Source: Competibacteraceae bacterium UBA6584 | Lineage (GTDB): Bacteria > Pseudomonadota > Gammaproteobacteria > Competibacterales > Competibacteraceae | Length of the DNA stretch: 17,183 nt | Reading direction: 5' to 3' | Assembly: GCA_002433805.1 (NCBI GenBank) | Contig: DJIW01000129.1 | Coordinates: forward strand, 8,647-25,829 | Part shown: in pieces, positions 8,305 to 14,831 of the stretch | Layout: each line of letters begins with the position of its first letter | How positions within the stretch are numbered: position 1 is the first letter of the stretch | Notes under the pieces: model-generated | The model's input: the letters and a program-made list of their open reading frames with translations, nothing else | The model's database searches: none | Told to the model about the DNA's origin: nothing | Position numbers and translations under genes: made by a program

Positions 8305-10068
8305 ATGCTGGGGACGACGCTCTACAAACCGCTTGATAAAACCCTTGCGCCCCGCGAGCCCAAACCGCAGTTGATCGATTACGAGGCCGCCCGCGCCGGT
8401 TTTTCCTGGGCGGCGGCCCGCGCCGAACTGGAGGGATTGCCCGATGGCGGTCTGAATATCGCCTGGGAGGCGGTGGACCGGCAGGTTCGCGCCGGTCGGG
8501 GCGACGCAATCGCGCTGATCTGGCTCGGCAAAGCCGGCGAGCGTCAAGCAATCTCTTATGCGGAGCTGGCGCGCTCGAGCAATCGTTTCGCCCATCTGCT
8601 GGAGCGCTCGGGCATCGGCAAGGGCGACCGGGTTTGCGTGCTGGCCGGGCGCATTCCCGAGCTGTTCGTGACCGCGCTGGGCGCCTGGAAGGCCGGCGCG
8701 GTATTCTGTCCGCTGTTTTCCGCCTTCGGCCCGGACCCGATCCGGGTGCGTCTTGCCAAAAGTCAGGCGCGGCTGCTGGTCACCACCGCACTGCTCTACG
8801 AACGCAAGGTGCGCGCGTTGCGCGGCGCGTTACCCGATCTGGAGCGCGTGCTATTGACCGACGGCTCCGGCGACGAATCCGGGGTAGGCTCCTTTCACGC
8901 CTTGCTGGCGGCGGAAGCGGATCACCGCCCGCCGCCGCGCACTCAGCCGGAGGACAGCGCGCTGCTGCATTTCACCAGCGGCACCACCGGAACGCCCAAG
9001 GGAGCGGTCCACGTCCACGACGCTGTGGTCGCCCACCGTTTGACCGGCCGGCTGGCGCTCGATCTTCGGCCCGGTGATATTTATTGGTGCACCGCTGATC
9101 CAGGTTGGGTCACCGGTGTGTCTTACGGCATCATCGCCCCCCTCGCCAACGGCGCGACGCTGGTGGTGGACGAAGCCGAATTCGACGCCCGCCGCTGGTA
9201 CGGGATTCTGGAGCGGGAGCGCGTCAACATCTGGTACACCGCGCCGACCGCTGTGCGCATGCTCATGAAAGCCGGCGCCGAAGCGGCGCGGGGCCATGAT
9301 TTCAGCGCGCTGCGCTTCATGGCCAGCGTCGGCGAACCGTTAAACCCCGAAGGCGTGCTGTGGGCTCAAGCGACGCTGGGCCGACCGTTTCACGATACCT
9401 GGTGGCAGACCGAAACCGGCGCCATCATGATCGCTAACTATCGCAGCCAACAGGTGCGGCCCGGCTCGATGGGCCGGCCGTTTCCGGGTATCGAGGCCGC
9501 CATCGTGCGGCGGCGTTCCGACGGCGGCGTGGACCGGCTGGGACCGAATGAGGAGGGAGAACTGGCGCTGCGGACGGCTTGGCCCTCGCTGTTTCGCGCC
9601 TATCTGAACGAGGAGGAGCGCTACCGACACTGTTTTGCCGACGGTTGGTATCTGAGCGGCGACTTAGCCGCCCAAGACGCCGACGGCTATTTCTGGTTTG
9701 TGGGCCGCTCCGACGATGTGATTAAAACCTCCGGCCATCTGATCGGGCCGTTTGAGGTGGAAAGCGCCTTATTGGCGCATCCGGCGGTGGCTGAAGCCGG
9801 GGTCATCGGCATACCCGATGCGTTCGCCGGCGCCATCATCAAAGCGTTCGTGACGCTCAAACCCGGTCATGCTCCCGGCGAGAGCTTGCGCAAGGAGTTG
9901 ATCGGCTTCGCCCGCACTCGATTGGGGCCGGCGGTCGCCCCGCGCGAGTTGGCTTTCGTGCCCGATCTGCCTAAAACCCGCAGCGGCAAGATCGTGCGCC
10001 GGTTGCTGCGCGCCCAGGAATTAGGTTTGCCTTTGGGCGATCTATCGACGCTGGAAGAAAACGACTGA
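8305..10068 (+). CDS. AMP-forming acetate-type acyl-CoA synthetase
   Basis: The enzyme makes an acyl-AMP from a short carboxylic acid and ATP and then an acyl-CoA. At 587 residues it is shorter than E. coli Acs (about 650) and near the shorter AcsA type. It has the phosphate-binding loop FTSGTTGTPKGAVH (from residue 223), the block ASVGEPLNPE, the hinge region YLSGDLAAQDADGYFWFVGR, and the C-terminal PKTRSGKIVRR with catalytic Lys562. DTWWQTETG (Trp366-Trp367) keeps the tryptophan that in Acs narrows the pocket to acetate, so acetate, perhaps propionate, is the likely substrate. Lys562 is the residue acetylated by Pat-family enzymes in Acs, and pat lies divergently next door. The ATG at 8305 is preceded by GGAG at good spacing. 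It could instead load the carrier protein encoded 213 bases downstream; that is speculation. Confidence 0.88.
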   Translation: MLGTTLYKPLDKTLAPREPKPQLIDYEAARAGFSWAAARAELEGLPDGGLNIAWEAVDRQVRAGRGDAIALIWLGKAGERQAISYAELARSSNRFAHLLERSGIGKGDRVCVLAGRIPELFVTALGAWKAGAVFCPLFSAFGPDPIRVRLAKSQARLLVTTALLYERKVRALRGALPDLERVLLTDGSGDESGVGSFHALLAAEADHRPPPRTQPEDSALLHFTSGTTGTPKGAVHVHDAVVAHRLTGRLALDLRPGDIYWCTADPGWVTGVSYGIIAPLANGATLVVDEAEFDARRWYGILERERVNIWYTAPTAVRMLMKAGAEAARGHDFSALRFMASVGEPLNPEGVLWAQATLGRPFHDTWWQTETGAIMIANYRSQQVRPGSMGRPFPGIEAAIVRRRSDGGVDRLGPNEEGELALRTAWPSLFRAYLNEEERYRHCFADGWYLSGDLAAQDADGYFWFVGRSDDVIKTSGHLIGPFEVESALLAHPAVAEAGVIGIPDAFAGAIIKAFVTLKPGHAPGESLRKELIGFARTRLGPAVAPRELAFVPDLPKTRSGKIVRRLLRAQELGLPLGDLSTLEEND

Positions 10069-10149
10069 GGAATCCCACCGATAATCCAAGGTCGAATTCA
10101 GGAGATGGCGAGATTTTTGCATATTTTCACCTAAGGGCATTATGGAATT

Positions 10150-10170
10150 AAGCCGATCCGGCTTGATTTT
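10150..10170 (+). terminator. Possible weak terminator after the acyl-CoA synthetase
   Basis: A 6-base-pair hairpin, AAGCCG-ATC-CGGCTT (10150-10164), is followed by GATTTT. It lies 82 bases after the synthetase stop codon and before the carrier-protein promoter. The short stem and short T-run make termination partial at best. Confidence 0.35.
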
Positions 10171-10191
10171 CCGAGGTGAGGATGCGAGAAT

Positions 10192-10210
10192 CATGTTGCG
10201 GCGCAACATG
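10192..10210. promoter_or_regulatory. Perfect palindrome, candidate operator of the acyl carrier protein gene
   Basis: CATGTTGCGGCGCAACATG is a perfect inverted repeat with two 8-base arms around GGC. It overlaps the likely -35 element of the downstream promoter, the usual place for a repressor site. Its core TGTTGC-N3-GCAACA recurs at 16400-16414. The core fits the motif TG-N-TGC-N3-GCAA that I recall, without checking, for the polyhydroxybutyrate regulator PhbF/PhaR of betaproteobacteria. The regulator here is unknown. Confidence 0.55.
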
Positions 10211-10226
10211 CCGACTAGACTATAAA
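10196..10226 (+). promoter_or_regulatory. Candidate sigma-70 promoter for the acyl carrier protein
   Basis: TTGCGG at 10196-10201, inside the palindrome, and TATAAA at 10221-10226 are 19 bases apart; with CTATAA at 10220 the spacing is 18. The spacing is slightly long, consistent with a regulated promoter. It lies 55 bases before the ATG of the carrier protein. Confidence 0.45.
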
Positions 10227-10281
10227 ACCAACAGGATTTGAGCTTTCTAATGACATGCTTTAGCAATGAAGGAAATGAATC

Positions 10282-10545
10282 ATGAGCGCCACGAGCCAAA
10301 AACCCATCCGCGAAACGATCCTTCGCGTTCTCGGCGATGTTGTTCCGAACGCTGACACCCAGGCGATCAACCCCGACATCACCTTTCACGATCAACTCGA
10401 ACTGGATTCGATCGATTTTTTACGGCTGATGATGAGTCTGGAGAAAGAGCTGAACGTCACCATTTTCGATTTCGACTATCCGAAACTGTCGACGTTGACC
10501 GGTTGTGAACGCTATCTGAGCGAGCGGACGGCGGCTGTGACCTGA
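10282..10545 (+). CDS. Stand-alone acyl carrier protein (phosphopantetheine-binding)
   Basis: The 87-residue acidic helical protein has the carrier-protein signature ELDSIDFLRLMMSLEKEL. Ser43 is the expected site for the 4'-phosphopantetheine arm, and IFDFDYPKLSTL forms the usual third-helix region. It has a good ribosome site (AAGGA, 8 bases before ATG). It differs from housekeeping AcpP (which has DSLDTVEL), and no fatty-acid-synthesis genes flank it, so it is a specialised carrier. The acyl-CoA synthetase just upstream on the same strand is the obvious candidate partner, although a possible terminator and a separate promoter lie between them. What it carries is unknown. Confidence 0.85.
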   Translation: MSATSQKPIRETILRVLGDVVPNADTQAINPDITFHDQLELDSIDFLRLMMSLEKELNVTIFDFDYPKLSTLTGCERYLSERTAAVT

Positions 10546-10564
10546 CGCTGCTGGCGCTCGGCGT

Positions 10565-10598
10565 CGGCGGCGCGGCCGCCGGTGTGAATGTCGGTTTT
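10565..10598 (+). terminator. Possible hairpin after the acyl carrier protein gene
   Basis: A 7-base-pair GC hairpin (CGGCGGC at 10565-10571, GCCGCCG at 10575-10581) lies 19 bases after the stop codon. A run of five T comes only 12 bases later, at 10594-10598, so intrinsic termination is doubtful; the hairpin may only protect the 3' end. Confidence 0.3.
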
Positions 10599-10626
10599 TC
10601 GTTGAACCAGCCCGCTTTCCCGCTTG

Positions 10627-10662
10627 AAAAACAAAAAGACCGGCCCAGATGGGACGGCCTTT
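10627..10662 (-). terminator. Strong rho-independent terminator of the candidate small RNA
   Basis: On the minus strand AAAGGCCGTCCC (10662-10651), a 4-base loop and GGGCCGGTCTTT (10646-10635) form a 12-pair stem with one mismatch and one G-U. It is followed by TTGTTTTT down to 10627. The plus strand has no T-run after the same stem, so the signal belongs to a leftward transcript. The nearest leftward gene, pdxH, already has its own terminator at 10989-11026. Confidence 0.8.
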
Positions 10663-10901
10663 GAACTACCTTGCCATCAAGCGGAAGGCTCGATCGCGAA
10701 TTCCAAGCTTTTGCTGTGCGCCGAACATTATTTTTGAATTTTCGGTCGCCCAACATCCTTTGGTGATTTTCAGCCGAGCTACTAAGCCCTATCGTCGGTT
10801 TGATGAATCTTGTGGATTCCGAAACCGTAGGCTCCGATGAGGAGCTGCGCCGCGGGCCGAACCATTTATTACTCTTGATCTCGGATAACGTCCCACAAGC
10901 A
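10627..10901 (-). ncRNA. Candidate independent structured small RNA, about 275 nt, family unknown
   Basis: This gap between convergent acp and pdxH has its own promoter (TATAAT at 10908-10913) and ends in a strong terminator, both on the minus strand. Hairpins in order from the 5' end: CGUCC/GGACG (arms within 10889-10906); GCUCC-UCAUC-GGAGC (10831-10845); CGGUUU/AAACCG enclosing GAAUC/GAUUC (10796-10827); GCUCGGC/GUUGGGC (10748-10779); CCGAA/UUCGG (10721-10745); AUCGAGC-CUUCC-GCUUGAU (10676-10694). GGCCC and GGGCU can close the second and third into a branched unit. Several pairs are G-U on this strand and would be A-C mismatches on the other, which favours minus-strand RNA. The two C-rich loops could bind ribosome sites. 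It lacks the landmarks of RNase P RNA, tmRNA, 4.5S or 6S RNA that I can recall. The transcription start is inferred from promoter spacing. Confidence 0.6.
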
Positions 10902-10907
10902 GGACGC

Positions 10908-10935
10908 ATTATACCGATTACATTCGATCCCGCAA
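10908..10935 (-). promoter_or_regulatory. Sigma-70 promoter for the candidate small RNA
   Basis: Reading leftward, TTGCGG (10935-10930) is followed after 16 bases by a perfect TATAAT (10913-10908). Transcription should begin near 10901. An A/T-rich stretch upstream (10940-10995) could act as an UP element. Confidence 0.65.
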
Positions 10936-10988
10936 CCTTTTCGTCAGCCAACCTCTGATTTACCATTAATCGTAACTTTATAGATACT

Positions 10989-11026
10989 AAAAAACCGTCT
11001 ATTCACACCAGAATTCGTCAGACCGG
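10989..11026 (-). terminator. Rho-independent terminator downstream of pdxH
   Basis: On the minus strand CCGGTCT (11026-11020) pairs with AGACGG (11000-10995), with a single bulged G. An inner ATTC/GAAT stem adds stability, and six T follow (10994-10989). It lies about 70 bases after the pdxH stop codon and separates pdxH from the small RNA unit. Confidence 0.65.
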
Positions 11027-11097
11027 CGGCACGCCCACATGCTCGGCGCGACATTTTTCCGACCTTTTCCTGCTTGCCCGCCGCTGGCTGACAGGCC

Positions 11098-11739
11098 TCA
11101 GGGCTCCAAGCGTTCCAACAGCCAATCGTTTTCCCGCCGCCGATAGCGCAACCGATCATGCAGCCGGCCCTGACGGCCCTGCCAGAATTCTAGCAGTTCG
11201 GGCCGCAAGCGATAACCGCCCCAATGCGCGGGCATCGGAATGTCATCGCCGGGATAACAGTCGGCCAGCTGCTGAAATCGTTCGTCCAGTATCCGCCGGC
11301 TGGCCACCACCTGACTCTGACGCGACGCCAGCGCTCCCAACCGGCTTTCACGGGGCCGGCTGCGAAAATAGGCTTCGGATTCCGCCGGCGCGATCGGGCT
11401 GACCTTACCCTCAACGCGGACTTGCCGCTCCAGCTCCAACCATAGGAACACCAACGCGGCCTGGGGGTTTTCAGCCAGTTGCCGGCCTTTAGCGCTCTGG
11501 TAATTGCTGAAGAATGCAAAACCCTCGGCATCGCACTCCTTCAACAGCATGACGCGGGCGCAAGGCCGGCCGCTCCGATCGGCAGTCGCCAAGGTCATGG
11601 CGTTAGGTTCGGGCAGTCGCGCGGCAACGGCCTCTTGCAGCCAGCGTTGGAATTGTTTGATCGGGTCAGGATCGACCTCGGCCTTGCGCAAGGCCCCCAA
11701 AGCATAGTCATGACGCATCTCGGCGAGGGATTGGTCCAT
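11098..11739 (-). CDS. pdxH: Pyridoxamine 5'-phosphate oxidase
   Basis: PdxH uses FMN and oxygen to turn pyridoxine or pyridoxamine 5'-phosphate into pyridoxal 5'-phosphate, the last step of vitamin B6 synthesis and salvage; it is cytoplasmic. From the chosen ATG the protein is 213 residues (E. coli 218). Family blocks are complete: MRHDYALGALRKAEVDPDPI at the N-terminus, ARVMLLKECD and FFSNYQSAKGRQL for FMN, SRPRESRLGALASRQS, and GRLHDRLRYRR with Arg192 and His194 at the substrate site, ending in ERLEP. A GTG at 11778 would add 13 residues, but the family N-terminus begins at the ATG and AGGA lies 10 bases before it. It lies 42 bases after the GGDEF-EAL gene on the same strand and is probably co-transcribed. 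Confidence 0.95.
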   Translation of the reverse strand: MDQSLAEMRHDYALGALRKAEVDPDPIKQFQRWLQEAVAARLPEPNAMTLATADRSGRPCARVMLLKECDAEGFAFFSNYQSAKGRQLAENPQAALVFLWLELERQVRVEGKVSPIAPAESEAYFRSRPRESRLGALASRQSQVVASRRILDERFQQLADCYPGDDIPMPAHWGGYRLRPELLEFWQGRQGRLHDRLRYRRRENDWLLERLEP

Positions 11740-11781
11740 TCGGATGGATTCCTGATGCTGGATTCGAGTTGCAATCACCGC

Positions 11782-14679
11782 CTACCCGTCCACCGCTGAG
11801 CGCAGCGGAGGTTTTGCGGCGCGCTCGCGCAACCAGACCGTCAAGCCTCCGGCGGTCTGCGGGCGGCTGAAATAATACCCTTGCATCAACCGGCAGTTCC
11901 GTTCGCTCAAAAATTCTACTTGCTGCTGGGTTTCCACCCCTTCCGCCACTACCGTCAATTGCAGGCAATGCGCGATGGTGATGATGGCGTTGGCGATCGC
12001 GGCGGTATCGGTATCCTCGCCGACATCACATAGAAAAGATCCGTCCAGCTTCAGTTTGTCGATGGCGAAGCGGCGCAGGTAACTCATGCTGGAACAACCG
12101 GCTCCAAAATCGTCGATCGACAAGATAATCCCGGCCTGCTTCAGTTGCCGCAACGTCGCGGCATTGGCCTCGTTGACCAGCAAGCTTTCGGTCAATTCCA
12201 ATTCCAACTGATGGGGCTGCAAGCCGGCCTCTCCCAGGATTTCAGCCAGCCGCACGCTGAAATCCGGGCGCTGTAACTGCACGGACGAGACATTGAGCGC
12301 GACCGCGCCATGCTCGAAACCGGCGCGCCGCCACGACTGACTGTCATGGCACGCCCGCCGCAGCGCCCATTCGCCGATGGGGACGATCAAGCCGATTTCC
12401 TCGGCCACCGACACGAAACGATCCGGCTCCACCCAGCCGAGCTCGGGATGGCGCCAGCGCAACAGCGCTTCGACCGCGACGACTTCGCCGGTCGCGCAAT
12501 CCACCTGAGGCTGATAATGCAAGGTCAACTCATCGCGCTCTAGCGCTTGGCGCAGACCCTGTTCCAATTGCATCCGCTCGCGCACCTGCGCGTTCATCGC
12601 CACGGTAAAGAATTGATAGTTGTTGCGCCCGTTGGCTTTGGCTTGATAAAGCGCCGTGTCGGCGTGCTGCAACAACGCATCCGGATCGTCGCCGTCCATG
12701 GGATACAAGCTGATGCCGATACTGGTGGAGACGTTCAGCGCGTAGCCGTTCACCCACCAGGGTTCCGCCATGCTGTCCAACAGTTTGTTGGCGATTCGCG
12801 CGACATCGCTGGCGTCCCGGATCGCGGTGAGCAGAATCACAAATTCATCGCCGCCGAGCCGGCAAACGGTGTCGCTCCCGCGCACGTGCTGGCCGAGCCG
12901 CTCCGCGACCGCTTGCAACAGGGCATCCCCCACCGCATGGCCCAGCGAATCGTTCACCAGTTTGAACCGATCCAGATCCAGAAACAGCAACGCCACCGAG
13001 CTTTGCTCGCGCTGGGCCTCGTTGAGCGCTTGCCGCAGCCGGTCCTCCAACAGCGCCCGATTGGGCAGATCGGTCAACACATCGTGCAACGCCAGATGAC
13101 GGATCCGCTCCTCGGCCTGCCGCCGCTCGGTAATATCCTCCACGATGCCGATGATCAGCGGCTCTCCGTGGTGATCTTCGGTGAGCAAATCAGCGGTGAC
13201 ACTGACCCAACGGCAGGCTCCGCTCTGGTGTAAATAACGTTTTTGGAGCGCAAATCCGGTTCTTTTTTCAGCCGACAGCGCCTTAAGCAACTGCTCCGAC
13301 TGCGGCCAATCCTCGGGATGGGTAATCTCGGCGGCCGTCATCCGCCGCAATTGTTCCAGCGGGTAGCCGAGCAATTCACAGTAGCGCGGATTGGCCTGCA
13401 CGAAACGGTAATCGTGTTTCGAAATCAGGGCGATGCCGAGCGAGCTCAACTCGAAAATACTGCGAAACCGCGCTTCGCTGGCGCGCAGCTCCACCAGGAT
13501 GCGCTGGCGCTCGGCGATATCGCGGATGGCGGCGATATGCACCGACCGACCGCACCATGAAAAAAAGCGCCCGGTGATCTCGGCGGGAAAAATCGTTCCG
13601 TCCCGCTTGCGCAGCCAGCGCATCGGAATGAGCGCCTTGGACCCGAGCGGCGTCTTATGGGTCAGTTCCTTGGTTTGCTCGGGTTCGGCGGATAAGTCGG
13701 TATTCCGTTTCTGAAGCAATTCGTTTCGGCTGTAGCCATATAGATCGACCGCCGCCGAATTTGCTTCGAGAATGCGGCCGGTTTCGTTATCGATCAATAC
13801 GATGGCGTCCGATTCCAGTTCGAACAACTGGCGGTAGCGGCTTTCGCTTTCGCGCAGCGCCTCCTCGACCTGACGCCGCTCGGTAATGTCCCGACCCACC
13901 ACGATCAAACCCTTGCGGCGTCCGTCGGGGTAAAAGGTGGGCACCTTGATGACATCGAAGATCCGCGCCGAACCGTCCGGTTGTGGAACGCTTTCATCGG
14001 AGCGGCTCAGCCGACCTGAACCCCATGCCTGCTCGTCGCTGCGCTCGCAGGCGAGAAAGGCGTCCCGATAGCGCGGATTGGCTTCCGCCAGCTCCGCATC
14101 CTTTTTACCGCGATAGGAACGGGCCTCCAGTTGAAATACCTTGAGGCTGCTGGCGTTGGCTTCCAACCACCGGCCATCGCCATCCTTGAAGCACACCACA
14201 TCCGGCATCGCATTGATCAGAGTGCGCAGGCGTTGTTCGCTTTCCAGCAGCGCGTTCCCCACCCGCTGGCGCTCGGAGATATCCGTCAGCATGGCGAACG
14301 CGCCTTGAAAAACGCCATCCTCGTCCAACATCGAGGTTACCGACACCAGGAAAGTGACCGCATGGCCATCGCGATGACGCAAGCGGCGTTCGAAGCGGGC
14401 ATGGCCACCGCGCCGGTGAACCCGCATGCGCTGTTCGTGATCGGCGAGCTCCTCGGGCGGCATAAAATCGTGAATCGGGCGGTGCAGCAGCATCTCCGCT
14501 GGATAACCCAACATCTCCGCCATCCGTTCGTTGACGAAAGTCGTCCGACATTCGGCGTCGGTTTGCCAGATTCCTTGATTGGCCGTTTCCAAAAGCCGAC
14601 GGTACAGGGCGCTGTCATGCGCGAGCCCTGTTCGCTCTTGTGTTGGTTTGACTTCAAGCTGCTTATTTATCGTGGCCAT
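11782..14679 (-). CDS. Four-PAS sensor with GGDEF and EAL domains (c-di-GMP synthesis and breakdown)
   Basis: The 965-residue protein has four PAS domains (about 24-145, 150-275, 278-398, 400-522), each ending in the linker pattern DI(S/T/A)ERQ or DITERR. A GGDEF domain (about 529-700) and an EAL domain (about 715-955) follow. The cyclase signature GGDEF is intact at 609-613, preceded by the inhibitory site RGSD at 600-603. The phosphodiesterase signature EALLRW starts at Glu737, and ELTES, DDFGAG, KLDGSF and VVAEGVET are all present, so both active sites look usable. No signal peptide or membrane segment is seen, so it probably senses a cytoplasmic signal such as redox state, oxygen or a small ligand; the PAS cofactor cannot be told. 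It lies upstream of pdxH and divergent from the radical SAM gene. The ATG has only a weak ribosome site. Confidence 0.93.
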   Translation of the reverse strand: MATINKQLEVKPTQERTGLAHDSALYRRLLETANQGIWQTDAECRTTFVNERMAEMLGYPAEMLLHRPIHDFMPPEELADHEQRMRVHRRGGHARFERRLRHRDGHAVTFLVSVTSMLDEDGVFQGAFAMLTDISERQRVGNALLESEQRLRTLINAMPDVVCFKDGDGRWLEANASSLKVFQLEARSYRGKKDAELAEANPRYRDAFLACERSDEQAWGSGRLSRSDESVPQPDGSARIFDVIKVPTFYPDGRRKGLIVVGRDITERRQVEEALRESESRYRQLFELESDAIVLIDNETGRILEANSAAVDLYGYSRNELLQKRNTDLSAEPEQTKELTHKTPLGSKALIPMRWLRKRDGTIFPAEITGRFFSWCGRSVHIAAIRDIAERQRILVELRASEARFRSIFELSSLGIALISKHDYRFVQANPRYCELLGYPLEQLRRMTAAEITHPEDWPQSEQLLKALSAEKRTGFALQKRYLHQSGACRWVSVTADLLTEDHHGEPLIIGIVEDITERRQAEERIRHLALHDVLTDLPNRALLEDRLRQALNEAQREQSSVALLFLDLDRFKLVNDSLGHAVGDALLQAVAERLGQHVRGSDTVCRLGGDEFVILLTAIRDASDVARIANKLLDSMAEPWWVNGYALNVSTSIGISLYPMDGDDPDALLQHADTALYQAKANGRNNYQFFTVAMNAQVRERMQLEQGLRQALERDELTLHYQPQVDCATGEVVAVEALLRWRHPELGWVEPDRFVSVAEEIGLIVPIGEWALRRACHDSQSWRRAGFEHGAVALNVSSVQLQRPDFSVRLAEILGEAGLQPHQLELELTESLLVNEANAATLRQLKQAGIILSIDDFGAGCSSMSYLRRFAIDKLKLDGSFLCDVGEDTDTAAIANAIITIAHCLQLTVVAEGVETQQQVEFLSERNCRLMQGYYFSRPQTAGGLTVWLRERAAKPPLRSAVDG

Positions 14680-14831
14680 GATCTTGCGGGTGGCGAATGA
14701 TCCATTCCGTTACAGCGCGTTCTAAACCCATGCTAAAGTTTGTTTGCCCAACGGCGTTCATTAGTGACGCAGGTTGTAACCACCTCGCGCCGCTCCACGA
14801 CTCTTTTAGACCGTAGTAACCGTCAAACCGC
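14680..14831. other. Divergent intergenic region between the GGDEF-EAL and radical SAM genes
   Basis: This 152-base region must hold two divergent promoters. Only poor matches to sigma-70 elements are visible on either strand and there is no convincing inverted repeat. No small gene with a ribosome site was found; an open frame from 14740 only overlaps the radical SAM gene in another frame. Confidence 0.4.

Noticed and set aside
10627..10901. Assignment of the RNA to CsrB/RsmZ, 6S, tmRNA or RNase P RNA
   Set aside because: Only about five GGA triplets are present and they are not regularly placed in loops. There is no single long rod with a central bubble, no tRNA-like ends or tag frame, and no conserved RNase P core sequence.
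10457..10966. Leftward open frame of 169 codons between acp and pdxH
   Set aside because: It overlaps the 3' end of the carrier-protein gene, runs through the hairpins and terminator of the RNA unit, begins upstream of the mapped promoter, has Ser/Arg-rich low-information composition and resembles no family I know.
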